A stretch of DNA of 64,000 bases from contig JAUYTN010000010.1 in NCBI GenBank assembly GCA_030695205.1, forward strand, positions 124,001-188,000, given 5' to 3'. The notes under the pieces were generated by a model, which saw nothing but the letters and a program-made list of their open reading frames with translations, had not been told where the DNA came from and ran no database searches. Position 1 is the stretch's first letter; each line of letters begins with the position of its first letter. Made by a program: the position numbers and the translations under genes. Of this stretch, positions 1 through 9,587 are shown piece by piece. This DNA is from Burkholderiaceae bacterium (GTDB lineage: Bacteria > Pseudomonadota > Gammaproteobacteria > Burkholderiales > Burkholderiaceae_C).

Positions 1-258
1 AATGATCAGCGCACAAAGCTCATCTGGCTTGGTTAAAACAGAGCGCCAAAAGGCATATATTCTTTTGCATGAATCATTTAGGTGAACGTGACTAACCCTA
101 TCTGAAATCAGGAGTTCCATTGCCACGCCAGCCCCCCCTGCATACGGCTCGACATAATGCCCGCCAACTAAATTATTCTGTTCAACTATTTCATTTATGA
201 AAGGTGAAAGTTTTTGCTTTCCTCCCGGATAGCGAAGCGGTGTTTTGTATCGATTCAT
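1..258 (-). CDS. D12-class DNA adenine N6-methyltransferase, partial (C-terminus beyond window)
   Basis: The gene starts at 258 and runs off the left edge. The 86 visible codons begin MNRYKTPLRYPGGK, the N-terminal SAM-binding start of D12 (Dam-type) adenine methylases, followed by EPYAGGAGVAMELL (motif I region) and HVHLND. The family transfers a methyl group from SAM to N6 of adenine in DNA. It follows the ParB-like gene after 39 bases on the same strand, so the two are probably co-transcribed with the type I restriction genes. The sequence is clearly AT-richer than genes further right, which suggests horizontal transfer. Whether the catalytic DPPY motif is intact cannot be seen. Confidence 0.85.
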   Translation of the reverse strand, partial: MNRYKTPLRYPGGKQKLSPFINEIVEQNNLVGGHYVEPYAGGAGVAMELLISDRVSHVHLNDSCKRIYAFWRSVLTKPDELCALII

Positions 259-297
259 ACTTGTCTCTCATTTGCCAAATATCACTAACGCCTTGCT

Positions 298-1704
298 CTA
301 TCTATTCATCTCTTCCAAGAGGGGGAATATGTTGCCAAATAATGCGGAAATATGTGATTCGTTGATAGAAAATTTTGGGTTATGCACCAATTGATTCATG
401 GACGTCACAGACAGAATACTCGCAGCATTGCCAAGCTCTGTTATCGCCCCGTGCAATACTCGTTGCATCTGCTTATCTGTGTTGTTTTTGGTCATGTGCG
501 CAACCACATCACGGAGTACATCAATCAGTGCCCTATCCTCGCCACTTGCCTTGACCGCCGAGGGCCCTCCTGTCTTCGCATGATCACTGCAATAAGCCTT
601 TGCAGATATCTCGAACATACTTCGAAGGAGAAAGCAAAAAGCATGCGAGTGACTACCTAACTTTAATCTCCGGATCTCTTCAAGTAAGGTGACGAGTTTG
701 TCTCGCCCATTACCTTTGGGGGAAAACGCCTTTAACGCTCGGGTTACTGAGCGCGGATCGCAAACAGCCACCGCAGCTATCTTTTTCGATTTTGCTTTCG
801 GCGCTGACGAATTTACTGCAGGAACCTCTGCCCGCGATGCGGGTGAATCAAACGGAGTCCCAGGATCTGCAGCAGATTTTTTTCCACTACTTTTGGAGGA
901 TTTCTCAATGGGGGCAGCCCCGTATCTAGCGACTGCAAAGTCTTCATTTTGACTACGAAGCGTACTAAAGTCCAAACTTTGAAGACCCACATCAAGAATG
1001 ATTTTTTCAATTACGTCTCGATGTTTAGACGCACGGGGGTAAGCATCAGCCAGCGCGCGGGATGTCGAAAATCCCAACCGTGGAGCTATCCGCTTGATGG
1101 CCTCGTCTAGCACCGACAGAGGGTAATCACCACTCCAACGCTCCGCTTGCTGCGTCGTTAAATTTCTCCCTTTTGATAGATACTTTTCAAGCAAATCCAA
1201 AGCTGGCTCACTGGCGCCACTCTTATCTCGGTTGTGACGTGCTTTAGCTACAGCATTCCACTTGTCTCTACCAGCCTTTTCACCTTTGCCATGAGTTAGG
1301 GTGACAACTTTATCTACCAGATCGGTTTCTGATTCTTCATATACTGCACAAGGAACCTCCTTGTTTCCGCGCTTCCAAGCAGTTGGCAGTTCTTCAACTT
1401 TCGCCGCGATATGGGTCGGCAGCGAAATTTGAGAATTTGTCAAATAGCCGTGTATCAACTTCAGCGCGCCGATCCTTCTATTCCCCTCTCTAACAAATAA
1501 TTTCTTTCCATTTTTCTGAACGATGATGTTTTCGGTTGGGTGATATCCATCCTCCAACAAGCTTTCCATGAGTGCCCAAAACCAATCGGGATTTATCGAA
1601 ATCATGGCGCGAACTGCGCTGACCTCATCCGCTTGCGGGACAGTTCTGAAATTCTTCAAGTCGACACTGAGCGACTTGATTGGTAGCGATGCGGTCGTCG
1701 GCAT
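298..1704 (-). CDS. ParB/Srx-like N-terminal domain protein in a defence island
   Basis: 468 residues. The N-terminal 100 residues resemble the ParB/sulfiredoxin-like fold: an NIIVQKNGKKLFVREGNRR stretch (about 59-77), like the (E/D)GNRR box of ParB-type nuclease-like domains. The middle is charged and helical. The C-terminal 150 residues are helical and end with an SMNQLVHNP segment that loosely recalls HEPN-like helices; that part is a guess. A Shine-Dalgarno-like AAGGTGA precedes the ATG. It sits 21 bases after hsdS and before the D12 methylase, and is AT-rich like the methylase. No function is known to me; the setting points to DNA modification or phage defence. Confidence 0.55.
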   Translation of the reverse strand: MPTTASLPIKSLSVDLKNFRTVPQADEVSAVRAMISINPDWFWALMESLLEDGYHPTENIIVQKNGKKLFVREGNRRIGALKLIHGYLTNSQISLPTHIAAKVEELPTAWKRGNKEVPCAVYEESETDLVDKVVTLTHGKGEKAGRDKWNAVAKARHNRDKSGASEPALDLLEKYLSKGRNLTTQQAERWSGDYPLSVLDEAIKRIAPRLGFSTSRALADAYPRASKHRDVIEKIILDVGLQSLDFSTLRSQNEDFAVARYGAAPIEKSSKSSGKKSAADPGTPFDSPASRAEVPAVNSSAPKAKSKKIAAVAVCDPRSVTRALKAFSPKGNGRDKLVTLLEEIRRLKLGSHSHAFCFLLRSMFEISAKAYCSDHAKTGGPSAVKASGEDRALIDVLRDVVAHMTKNNTDKQMQRVLHGAITELGNAASILSVTSMNQLVHNPKFSINESHISALFGNIFPLLEEMNR

Positions 1705-1725
1705 ATTTCACCTTTGATGGAGTGG

Positions 1726-3072
1726 TTATTCGGCTTTAACCGACGAAAAGCTGCTGTGCAGAATTTTTTGCCGGAGGACTGTTGTGCGTTTTAGATTCAA
1801 GGCTATCTCGGATTCAACTTCACGGATGATGGACAAATGGCGGTCGACTTCGGCGACGATGCGGCATTGTTCAGATAGCGGTGGCAATGGCACGCATACC
1901 GCTCGAACCAAGCTCAAATTCAAATTCGGTTGAACGCCACCAGATGCGAATTTGCGCATCTCTTCGTAGTTGAATTCCAAAAAGTGGCGCAGATAGCCAC
2001 GGATGGACAAGTCAACCTGCAAGGCTGCCAGCGCCTGATTTGTAGAGGCCGGAATGCGAAGCTCAGTGCATTTGCCACGTGTCTTGCCCTCGCCATACAT
2101 GGCGATCAGTAGGGTCCCAATCGGGTAGAGGGTGAGATTAGTTTCTGCGAGGGCAAGCTTGGTTACGACCTCGGACGCCTGATCAACATAGCCGCCGTTG
2201 ACAACACTGCTCGTAACCCAGGGCACGTCGCCATCGTTCCAATACGCAGCCTTATCGCGCTTTGGCGTTGCACCAGTTCCAACGTCGGCCAACTGATCAA
2301 CGCTGGCCCACGTCCAACCGTCGGGCAAAGCCGCATCCGCTGTCGGTGACTCGGGCTCTTTCCACTTCCCTCGCCCCGCCCACTTCGCCCGCCGCTCCTC
2401 AAGAATCCGCTGCAAAAGCTGTTCGCCGATTTCATAGGTTCGGCCTTCGCGGCGGGCGAGGCTGGCTTCGGTTTCTACGAGGCGGCCTTCGACAGCGGCT
2501 TTGAGGACGGAGGCTTTGTAGCGTTTGAGGTTTGCTTTGACGCGCTGGAGGTTGGCGACGGCTTCGTCGAGGCGGGAGAACTGCTTTTCTATCTCGGCGA
2601 CGATTTCGCGTTGGCGCGCCAACGGTGGCAGTGGGATTTCTGCGCTTTCCAGGAAAGCGGTGGGCACCCGCCGTAACCCAACTGCACCCGTCATGTGCCG
2701 TGCGGCTTCTTTGCGGAAGGTTTGACTGGAAACGAAGTGGTACAGGTACTGCGCATCAACGCTGTCACCGGGCCGCAGCACATGAAACTCCGTGGAGCCA
2801 AAGCCAACGCCGTTTTGCAGGTTGCGGGCAACGGCCATCTTGCCGTTTTCCATGCAGGGCGTGACCTTAGCAAACAGCACGTCGCCATTTCGGAAGTGGG
2901 TGTAGCCCTTCTTCACCTCAACATAAGTGCGAAGCGTGCTGACATCCATGCAGCCGTCAGCGGCTCCCACAGCGGCCATGGGCACGAATGACACCTGCAG
3001 GTCGTCAGTCAGGCCAGATCGGTCCAGCTTGGGGTTGACCGCAACGGCCTCGCGCAATGGAACCACCTTCAC
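1726..3072 (-). CDS. hsdS: Type I restriction-modification specificity subunit HsdS
   Basis: 448 residues with the usual two-fold HsdS layout: target-recognition domain 1 (about 1-145), a coiled-coil spacer after PLPPLARQREIVAEIE (about 147-205), target-recognition domain 2 (about 250-380), and a second spacer starting PLPPLSEQCRIVAEV. HsdS sets the DNA sequence recognised by the HsdM/HsdR complex. The start is GTG and overlaps the hsdR stop as GTGA, so translation is probably coupled. An HsdM subunit, which HsdS needs, is not found next to it. Confidence 0.93.
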   Translation of the reverse strand: MKVVPLREAVAVNPKLDRSGLTDDLQVSFVPMAAVGAADGCMDVSTLRTYVEVKKGYTHFRNGDVLFAKVTPCMENGKMAVARNLQNGVGFGSTEFHVLRPGDSVDAQYLYHFVSSQTFRKEAARHMTGAVGLRRVPTAFLESAEIPLPPLARQREIVAEIEKQFSRLDEAVANLQRVKANLKRYKASVLKAAVEGRLVETEASLARREGRTYEIGEQLLQRILEERRAKWAGRGKWKEPESPTADAALPDGWTWASVDQLADVGTGATPKRDKAAYWNDGDVPWVTSSVVNGGYVDQASEVVTKLALAETNLTLYPIGTLLIAMYGEGKTRGKCTELRIPASTNQALAALQVDLSIRGYLRHFLEFNYEEMRKFASGGVQPNLNLSLVRAVCVPLPPLSEQCRIVAEVDRHLSIIREVESEIALNLKRTTVLRQKILHSSFSSVKAE

Positions 3073-5918
3073 GCCGCCAACTCCCGATTCAATTCCTCAA
3101 TCACCTTGCCCAGGTCCGCACCAAACAGCTGGTGCACCTTGCCCAGCCCGCCTTGGGCGTTGAAGGGGGCGTATTCAAAATCTTCCATGTCCAGCCCTAA
3201 ATTGGCGGCGATGTGGTCGCGAATCATCTCCAGCCAGTGTTGTTGTTCGGGGGTGAAGGCGTGCGCCGGGTTGGCCTGCTGGTGCTGGGCCAGCCAGGCT
3301 TTGAAGTTGGCTTGCACGCGCTCGGGGTAGGGCAGCAGCTCGTTGTCTTGGCTCATGGCAAAGCGCACCAGGCTGACCAAGTCGGTCAGCAGGCGGCGCT
3401 GGGTGGTGCCGCGCACGCGGTCTTTTTTCAATGCTGCGTAGGCTTGCCACAGCGCGCTTTCGTCAATCAAGTGCGGTGGGGCGTGCAGGGCGTTGGCCAG
3501 TTCTTTCAGTTGGGCAAATTGCAGCGGGTTGCGCTGCTGCCCGGCGGCATAGGGGCGGTTGTACAAAATTTGCAGCGCGGTGATTTCGTCTTTGTGCTGG
3601 GCAATGAAGGCCTCAAAGCTTTGCACCAGGGCCTGGGCGCGGTCGCTGCCTTCGGCAAAACCGGCGTGCAGCAGGCTGTCTTGCGTCACGGTGTCTATCA
3701 CCAGGTCGGCTTTTTGTTTGATTTTCAGTAGCAAACTTCTCAATTCAGGCGAGCGCAAGGGGGCAATTGCGCTTTGAATTTTCGCTTCGGCCTCGGCCGG
3801 GGGCAGCTCGCCATCGGCCTGGGCGGCCAGGGCTTGCACCATGCCGCGCGCCAGGCTGTGCAGGGTGTGGCCACCGCTCAGCTCGCGCACCTGTTGGTGG
3901 TCGGCTTCGGTCAGGTCTTTATCCATGCGGGTCAGGCGCACGGCCACGCTGCTCAGCACCTCGTCATCCACGCTGCCAAGGCTGACGGCTTGCAGCAGTT
4001 TGTCGAAGGGCACGCTCTTTTTGGTGTCCATGGGGCGGCTGTCGGTTTTGTCGCGCTCGCACACGCCCACGCAATCGACGATCACAAAGTGGTCTTTGTG
4101 CACCGTCTGCCCCGGTGCGGCGGGGTTGACGGCGGCCAGGTCGGTGGGGTTGCACACGCGCACGCCACGGCCTTTCATTTGCTCGAAAAAGCTGCGGCTT
4201 TTCACGCTGCGCATGAACATGACAATTTCCACGGGCTTGATGTCGGTGCCGGTGGCAATCATGTCCACCGTCACGGCCACGCGGGGGTAGTAGGCGGTGC
4301 GAAAGTCTTTGATGAGTTGCTCGGGCGTGGTGCCTCCACCCTGTGCACTGCGGTAGGTGATCTTTTGCGCAAACTCGTTGCCCCGGCCAAATTCTTCGCG
4401 CAGCAGCTCCACAATTTTTTCGGCGTGGTTGTCGTCTTTGGCAAACACCAGGGTTTTTGGCAGTTCTTGCCGGTTGGGAAACAGGTCGGTTTGCCAACGG
4501 TCGCGCAGGGTGCGCACCACGGTGCGAATTTGGTCGGGGGTTTGCACGGCGCGGTCCAGCTCGGCGGGGTCGTACTCAAAGTCTTCGTCCAGCTGCCAGG
4601 CGGTTTTGCGGCGGGTGGCTTTGTCTTGCGTTTCGAGCCAGTAGCCTTTGTCCACCTTGGCCCCGGCTTCGGTTACCTCGGTTTTGATGCGGTACACGTC
4701 GTAGTTCACGTTCACGCCGTCGGCCACGGCCTGGGCGTGGCCGTATTCCATGACCAGGTTCTGGTTAAAGAAGCCAAAGGTCTGTTTGTTGGGCGTGGCG
4801 GTCAGGCCCACCAGGTGGGCATCAAAGTATTCCAGCACCTGCCGCCACAGGTTGTAGATGCTGCGGTGGGCCTCGTCGGTCACCACCACGTCAAAGCTTT
4901 CGATGGGGATGGCGGGGTTGTAGCGCAGGGGCTCGGGTTCTTTGAACAGGCTGTCCAGCCCTTCGGTGCTTTCTTCGTCGGCCTCGGGCGGCAGCTCGCG
5001 CCCTTTGAGCATGCTGAACATGCGCTGTATGGTGCAAATGACCACGCGGGCCGATGTGTCCAGCTGGTTGTTTTGCAGGTGCTGGACGATGTATTCCTCG
5101 CCAAACTTGTAGTTGTTGTGCGGGCTGGCGTAGGCGTCGAATTCCTTCTTGGTCTGGCGGGCCAGGTTGCCACGGTCCACCAGAAACAGCACGCGCCGTG
5201 CCCCGGCAAATTTGATGAGCCGGTAAATGAAGCTGATGCTGGTAAACGTTTTGCCGCTGCCCGTGGCCATTTGAATGAGGGCGCGGGGCTTGTTGGCGGC
5301 CAGGCTTTTTTCCAGGTTGTGTATGGCCTGAATTTGCGCAGGCCACAGCTTGTGGCTGGCGCCGCCTTGGCCCCATTCGGTGACGAGTGGGGGCATGTGT
5401 TGCAGGCGCGATAGAAAGGTGGCGGGCCTGGGCGGCAGGTAGGTCACGCCGGGTTCTTGCACCTTGGGTGTGGTGGGGTTCTCCAGAAGCGGGGTCAGCC
5501 ACTGCAGCAGCAGCTCGGGCCGGTAAAAGGCAAACAGTGGGCGGGCGCGGGGAGAAGGGTCCAGCCCGTTGGTAAACCGCGTTTCCACCCCGGTGGACTC
5601 AAACACAAATGGCAGCGGGCGCACCCAGGCGGGCAGGCTGGGCGGCAAGCCCTGGGCGTAGCGGGCGCTTTGCACCTCCACACCACTCAGGGTGGCACCC
5701 TGTTTTTTGGCCTCGATCACGCCGCAGGCCTTGCCGTTGACGTACAGCAAATAGTCGGCAAAGCCGTGGCCGGGCAGCAGCGGAAATTCGCGAATGGCCA
5801 CGCCGCGTGCGGGGCCTGTGCCTGCGTTCAGGTTCACGTCGGCCAGGTGGCACACGTGCCAGCCTGCGGCTGCAAGCAATGCGTCAATGCCAACCCTGGC
5901 TTGCTGTTCTGGTGTCAT
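3069..5918 (-). CDS. hsdR: Type I restriction enzyme HsdR subunit (EcoEI-like)
   Basis: 949 residues from the ATG at 5918, chosen because GGGAGG lies 8 bases upstream; an in-frame ATG at 5969 would add 17 residues with no ribosome site. A PD-(D/E)xK nuclease signature sits at the N-terminus (D55, E69, K71 in GVIEAKK). A superfamily 2 translocase follows: MATGSGKT (Walker A), TDEAH box, GLTATP, and QMKGRGVRV (motif VI). The last 40 residues, from DFEYAPF on, match the EcoEI-type C-terminal domain. The role is ATP-driven DNA translocation and cleavage of unmodified DNA. It is first in the run hsdR-hsdS-ParB-like-D12 methylase; the usual hsdM neighbour is missing. Confidence 0.93.
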   Translation of the reverse strand: MTPEQQARVGIDALLAAAGWHVCHLADVNLNAGTGPARGVAIREFPLLPGHGFADYLLYVNGKACGVIEAKKQGATLSGVEVQSARYAQGLPPSLPAWVRPLPFVFESTGVETRFTNGLDPSPRARPLFAFYRPELLLQWLTPLLENPTTPKVQEPGVTYLPPRPATFLSRLQHMPPLVTEWGQGGASHKLWPAQIQAIHNLEKSLAANKPRALIQMATGSGKTFTSISFIYRLIKFAGARRVLFLVDRGNLARQTKKEFDAYASPHNNYKFGEEYIVQHLQNNQLDTSARVVICTIQRMFSMLKGRELPPEADEESTEGLDSLFKEPEPLRYNPAIPIESFDVVVTDEAHRSIYNLWRQVLEYFDAHLVGLTATPNKQTFGFFNQNLVMEYGHAQAVADGVNVNYDVYRIKTEVTEAGAKVDKGYWLETQDKATRRKTAWQLDEDFEYDPAELDRAVQTPDQIRTVVRTLRDRWQTDLFPNRQELPKTLVFAKDDNHAEKIVELLREEFGRGNEFAQKITYRSAQGGGTTPEQLIKDFRTAYYPRVAVTVDMIATGTDIKPVEIVMFMRSVKSRSFFEQMKGRGVRVCNPTDLAAVNPAAPGQTVHKDHFVIVDCVGVCERDKTDSRPMDTKKSVPFDKLLQAVSLGSVDDEVLSSVAVRLTRMDKDLTEADHQQVRELSGGHTLHSLARGMVQALAAQADGELPPAEAEAKIQSAIAPLRSPELRSLLLKIKQKADLVIDTVTQDSLLHAGFAEGSDRAQALVQSFEAFIAQHKDEITALQILYNRPYAAGQQRNPLQFAQLKELANALHAPPHLIDESALWQAYAALKKDRVRGTTQRRLLTDLVSLVRFAMSQDNELLPYPERVQANFKAWLAQHQQANPAHAFTPEQQHWLEMIRDHIAANLGLDMEDFEYAPFNAQGGLGKVHQLFGADLGKVIEELNRELAA

Positions 5919-5982
5919 GTGGCCTGCCTCCCTTGCGGGCCATTCTAGGGGCGCTGGCCTGCCTGGCACAGGGCCCTTACGC

Positions 5983-7782
5983 CTATGTCAAAGCCCCCAA
6001 CGCCGCCACACCCACCGGCGACTCGGCCAGCCACGGCAACGCATAGGTGCGCTGCGCCAGCCCCTGGGCAATGCGCTCGGTTTGTTGCTGTTCACCCACC
6101 AGCCGGGCTTGCAGCAGTGGGTCCACCGTGCCGGTGGCGGCCAGGCTTTTGTTGATGACCCAGGCCCACGGCTCGATGTGGGCGCGCCGCAGGTCGTCTT
6201 GCAGCGCGGCGGCTTGGGTCACCGGCGTGGTTTCGGGCAGGGTGACCAGCAGCACCTTGGTGGTGGCTGGGTCTTGCAGGCGCATGAGCGGGGTGACGAT
6301 GTGTTTGGCGTTGGCCATGCCTTCATATTGCTGCGTCATTTGCCGGTGGTAGGCGCCGGTGGCGTCCATCAGCAGCAGGCTGTGGCCGGTGGGCGCGGTG
6401 TCCAGCACCACAAAGGCGGTGCGGGCCTCGTTCACCACACGGCTGAAGGCGTGAAACACGGCCACCTCTTCGGTGCAGGGCGACTGCAGGTCTTCCAGCA
6501 GCAGGGCCTTGCCGTCGGCATCGAGGTTCTTGCCCTTGCTGGCCATGATCTTGGCGATGTAGGCCTGCGTTTCGGCCACGGGGTCGATGCGGTCCACCTT
6601 CAGGCCGGGCAGTTCGCCCGCCAGCGTTTGGCTGACGTGGGCTGCGGGGTCGGTGGTGGTCAGGTGCACGCTGTGGCCGCGCTGCACCAGACCCACCGCC
6701 AGCGCGGCGGCAATGGTGGTTTTGCCCACGCCGCCCTTGCCCATGACCATGATGAGCCCGTGCCCGGCGGTGGCCAGTTCGTCCGTCAGCTGGGCCAGTG
6801 TGGCGGTGGGGGGCGTGGTGGCTGAAAATTTGAAGCTTTTTATGCCTTCAGCGCTTTCTGGTATTGGGTAGTTAGCTATACCCAATAACGCTCTTAGAGC
6901 AGGCAGCCCCACGGTGTTGAAGGCGCGCAGGGGCACTTCGTCGCGCGGCAGGGCAGCCAGTGCGTCGGGCATGTGGGCCATGGCCTCGCGGCCCAGGGCC
7001 TCAATGGCGTTGGCGGCCGCGTCGTCGGGCTGGCTGGCGTGGAACACGCCGTTGATGGCCAGGCGCTGGTTGCCCAGGCCCAGCAGCTGCAACTCGGTGG
7101 ATGTGCGGGCGGCCTCTTGCATGGGGCGCGGGTCGGGCCGGGTGACCAGCACCACGGTGGTGAGCGCCGGGTTGCTCAGCGCAGCCAGCGCTGCGTTGAA
7201 GCGGGCCTCTTGCATCTTCAAGCCCGAGTGCGGCCCCAGGCACGACGCTCCCCGGTCGTTGTCGGCTAGGAAGCCGCTCCACGCCTTGGGCAGGCTCAGC
7301 AGGCGCAGCGTGTGGCCGGTGGGCGCGGTGTCGAACACCACGTGGTCGTGGGTGGGTTGGGCTACCGAGTCGGTGTCGCGGGCCAGCAGCGCGGCAAATT
7401 CGTCAAACGCTGCAATCTCGGTGGTGCACGCGCCCGACAGCTGTTCGCGCACGGTGTTGCGTTTGTCGTCCGACGCATCGGCGGCCAGTTGTGCCAGCAC
7501 GCGCTGGCGGTAGGCTTCGGCGGCGGCATCGGGGTCGATGTTCAGCACCTGAAGGCCAGGCACACCGGGCACGTCCACCGGCTGGTTGCTGAGAGTTACG
7601 CCCAGCATGTCGTCCAGGTTGGACGCCGCGTCGGTGCTGACCAGCAGCACCCGCCGGCCCGAGTCGGCCAGAGCAATGGCTGTGGCGGTGGACAAAGACG
7701 TTTTTCCCACCCCGCCCTTGCCCGTGAAAAACAGGAAGCGGGTGGGGGCGGTGGCAAAGCCGGGCAGGGTGGGGGTGTTCAT
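5983..7782 (-). CDS. arsA: ArsA-type arsenical/anion pump ATPase
   Basis: 599 residues, close to the usual 583 of the two-halved ArsA. Each half has a P-loop (GKGGVGKTS at 21-29; GKGGVGKTT about residue 335) and a DTAPTGH signal. The three metalloid-binding cysteines of ArsA appear conserved in context: SGACTTE (C119), GASCLGP, and SPCTEE. The start at 7782 (MNTPTLPG) is preferred to longer in-frame extensions, which overlap the chemoreceptor gene. The inter-half linker contains a copy of the dispersed repeat (6824-6896). No arsR, arsB, arsC or arsD lies nearby, so an arsenic role is by family only. A remnant of a second copy lies at 10140-10335. Confidence 0.88.
   Translation of the reverse strand: MNTPTLPGFATAPTRFLFFTGKGGVGKTSLSTATAIALADSGRRVLLVSTDAASNLDDMLGVTLSNQPVDVPGVPGLQVLNIDPDAAAEAYRQRVLAQLAADASDDKRNTVREQLSGACTTEIAAFDEFAALLARDTDSVAQPTHDHVVFDTAPTGHTLRLLSLPKAWSGFLADNDRGASCLGPHSGLKMQEARFNAALAALSNPALTTVVLVTRPDPRPMQEAARTSTELQLLGLGNQRLAINGVFHASQPDDAAANAIEALGREAMAHMPDALAALPRDEVPLRAFNTVGLPALRALLGIANYPIPESAEGIKSFKFSATTPPTATLAQLTDELATAGHGLIMVMGKGGVGKTTIAAALAVGLVQRGHSVHLTTTDPAAHVSQTLAGELPGLKVDRIDPVAETQAYIAKIMASKGKNLDADGKALLLEDLQSPCTEEVAVFHAFSRVVNEARTAFVVLDTAPTGHSLLLMDATGAYHRQMTQQYEGMANAKHIVTPLMRLQDPATTKVLLVTLPETTPVTQAAALQDDLRRAHIEPWAWVINKSLAATGTVDPLLQARLVGEQQQTERIAQGLAQRTYALPWLAESPVGVAALGALT
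6824..6896 (-). repeat. Dispersed AT-rich repeat, copy E, inside arsA linker
   Basis: Read on the minus strand it has TAGC, exactly 19 bases, then AGCG, followed by CTGAAGGC and an A-rich run. It is translated as part of ArsA (LLGIANYPIPESAEGIKSF) between the two ATPase halves, in the same frame as the copy inside metH. Much more AT-rich than the gene around it. Confidence 0.7.
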
Positions 7783-7918
7783 GCCCGACAGCATGGCACG
7801 TTTGCAGCGGGCTCCGTTCAGGCCTGGCGTCTGCCCTTGTGCAAGCGCATGGTCAAGGGGGCTGGGCAGCAGTGACCGCTGCATGCGGGTGACGCGGGAG
7901 ACTTGGTTGAGGCCCGTC

Positions 7919-9466
7919 TCAGGCTGAACGTTCGACCTTGAACATGGCCATGGCGCTGACCAGCTCGGCTGCCTGCTGCTTGAGTTTTTCAGCGGCTGCG
8001 GACATTTCTTCGACCAATGCTGCGTTCTGTTGGGTGGTCTGGTCAAGTTGGGTGATGGCCTGGCCCACCTGTGCCACACCGGCGCTTTGCTCGGCGCTGG
8101 CGGTGTCAATGCTGCCCACGATCGAATTGACCTGCTGAATGGCCTTCACCACGTCAGCCATCTTGTCGCCAGCGGCATCGACCAGTTTGCCGCCAGCCTC
8201 CACCTGGCTGAGGCTGGCAGAAATGAGCGCCTTGATTTCCTGCGCAGCGGCTGCACTGCGGCCCGCCAGGTTACGCACTTCGGACGCCACCACGGCAAAC
8301 CCGCGGCCCTGCTCGCCTGCCCTGGCCGCTTCAACCGCTGCATTCAGCGCCAGGATGTTGGTTTGAAAGGCAATGCTGTCGATCACGCCAATGATGTCGC
8401 CAATCTTGCGTGAGCTGTCGGAAATGCCGCGCATGGTGGCCACCACCTCCGACACCACACGGCCGCCTTCCGCAGCCACTTCGCTTGCCTCGGTGGCCAT
8501 GCGGTTGGCCATGGACGCGTTCTGGGCGTTGTGGCTGACCGTGGCACTCAGCTCGTCCATGCTGGCCGCTTGTTGCTGCAAGGCGCTGGCCTGAGACTCC
8601 GTGCGCTCGCTCAGGTCCAGGTTGCCTTGGGCAATTTCTGTGCTGGCGGCTGACAGCTGGGCGGCGTTGCCCAATACCTGTTTGACCATGGTGACCAACT
8701 CTGACTGCATGGTGCCCAATGCCCGGCGCAGTTCGGCAATTTCATCGTTGCCATCCACGGTCACGCGGCTGGTCAGGTCTCCGCTGGCGACGATGTTGGC
8801 GGTGTCCATGGCGGCTGCCAGGTGTTTGGCGGTGTCACGGCTGATCCAGATGGCAATACCCAGACCCACCAGCACACTGGCCAGCATGGCCGCCAGGCTG
8901 AGTTGGAACGCTTGGTTGGCATCGGCGATGGCCCGGCGTTCGATCTCGTTGCTGGTGGTGACCATGGCCTCCACCAGTTGGCCCAGCATCTGGGTGGCCT
9001 CCCTGTCCATGCCTCTCACGGCTGCATCGCCCGCTTTGTGGTCGAAGTCTGCCGCCTTGAATGCCTCCAGCCCCTTGCGGTAGCCCTCTGACATTTTCAC
9101 GTGGGCAGCCATAAACGCGGCAGCCTTGGTTTTCAGCTCTGGGGGTGCGTTCTTCGCTTCGAGCGTGCGGATGATCTCTTGCGTTTGGGTGACAACGGCC
9201 TGTTCCTGCTTCTGGTAGGCCGACCAGAAGCGGTTCAGGTCTTCGGGTTTGGCACCGCGAAGCAGGGTGTTTTTCCATTCCTGCACCTGGGTTTTGAACG
9301 TGCTTTCGGTTTCGCCTGTTTTGCGGGCCAGCTGCACATAGGCCTCGACCGGCCCGGCAAACACGTCGATGGCCGCCTTTTGCATGGCCATGCCTGCCAC
9401 GCCGGCCACCATGGTCAATGCCAGCACGGCAGCAAAGGTGAGTGGAAGTTTGATGCTCAGTTTCAT
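7919..9466 (-). CDS. Methyl-accepting chemotaxis protein
   Basis: 515 residues: transmembrane helix at 7-28, a periplasmic four-helix type sensor region (about 30-185), a second transmembrane helix (about 190-210), HAMP, and a cytoplasmic coiled coil. The conserved signalling tip contains [20 protein letters not shown] and [11 protein letters not shown]. It receives a chemical signal and controls CheA/CheW. There is no C-terminal CheR/CheB pentapeptide (it ends FKVERSA). The gene stands alone with no other che genes near; the ligand cannot be told from the sequence. Confidence 0.93.
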   Translation of the reverse strand: MKLSIKLPLTFAAVLALTMVAGVAGMAMQKAAIDVFAGPVEAYVQLARKTGETESTFKTQVQEWKNTLLRGAKPEDLNRFWSAYQKQEQAVVTQTQEIIRTLEAKNAPPELKTKAAAFMAAHVKMSEGYRKGLEAFKAADFDHKAGDAAVRGMDREATQMLGQLVEAMVTTSNEIERRAIADANQAFQLSLAAMLASVLVGLGIAIWISRDTAKHLAAAMDTANIVASGDLTSRVTVDGNDEIAELRRALGTMQSELVTMVKQVLGNAAQLSAASTEIAQGNLDLSERTESQASALQQQAASMDELSATVSHNAQNASMANRMATEASEVAAEGGRVVSEVVATMRGISDSSRKIGDIIGVIDSIAFQTNILALNAAVEAARAGEQGRGFAVVASEVRNLAGRSAAAAQEIKALISASLSQVEAGGKLVDAAGDKMADVVKAIQQVNSIVGSIDTASAEQSAGVAQVGQAITQLDQTTQQNAALVEEMSAAAEKLKQQAAELVSAMAMFKVERSA

Positions 9467-9587
9467 GTGCTCACCGTCTGCCTTTCAACGTCGCGGGGCA
9501 GCACCTTGCTGCCGCGACCTGGGTTTGGCTCATTGTGGGCAAGCAGAATTCATGCCGTCTATGGGGTTGCTACCGATACGTGGCCTG

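Noticed and set aside
3774..5414. Long open frame (546 codons) on the plus strand
   Set aside because: It is the antisense of hsdR, rich in Val, Gly, His and Ala as expected for a shadow frame in GC-rich DNA, with no family motif.
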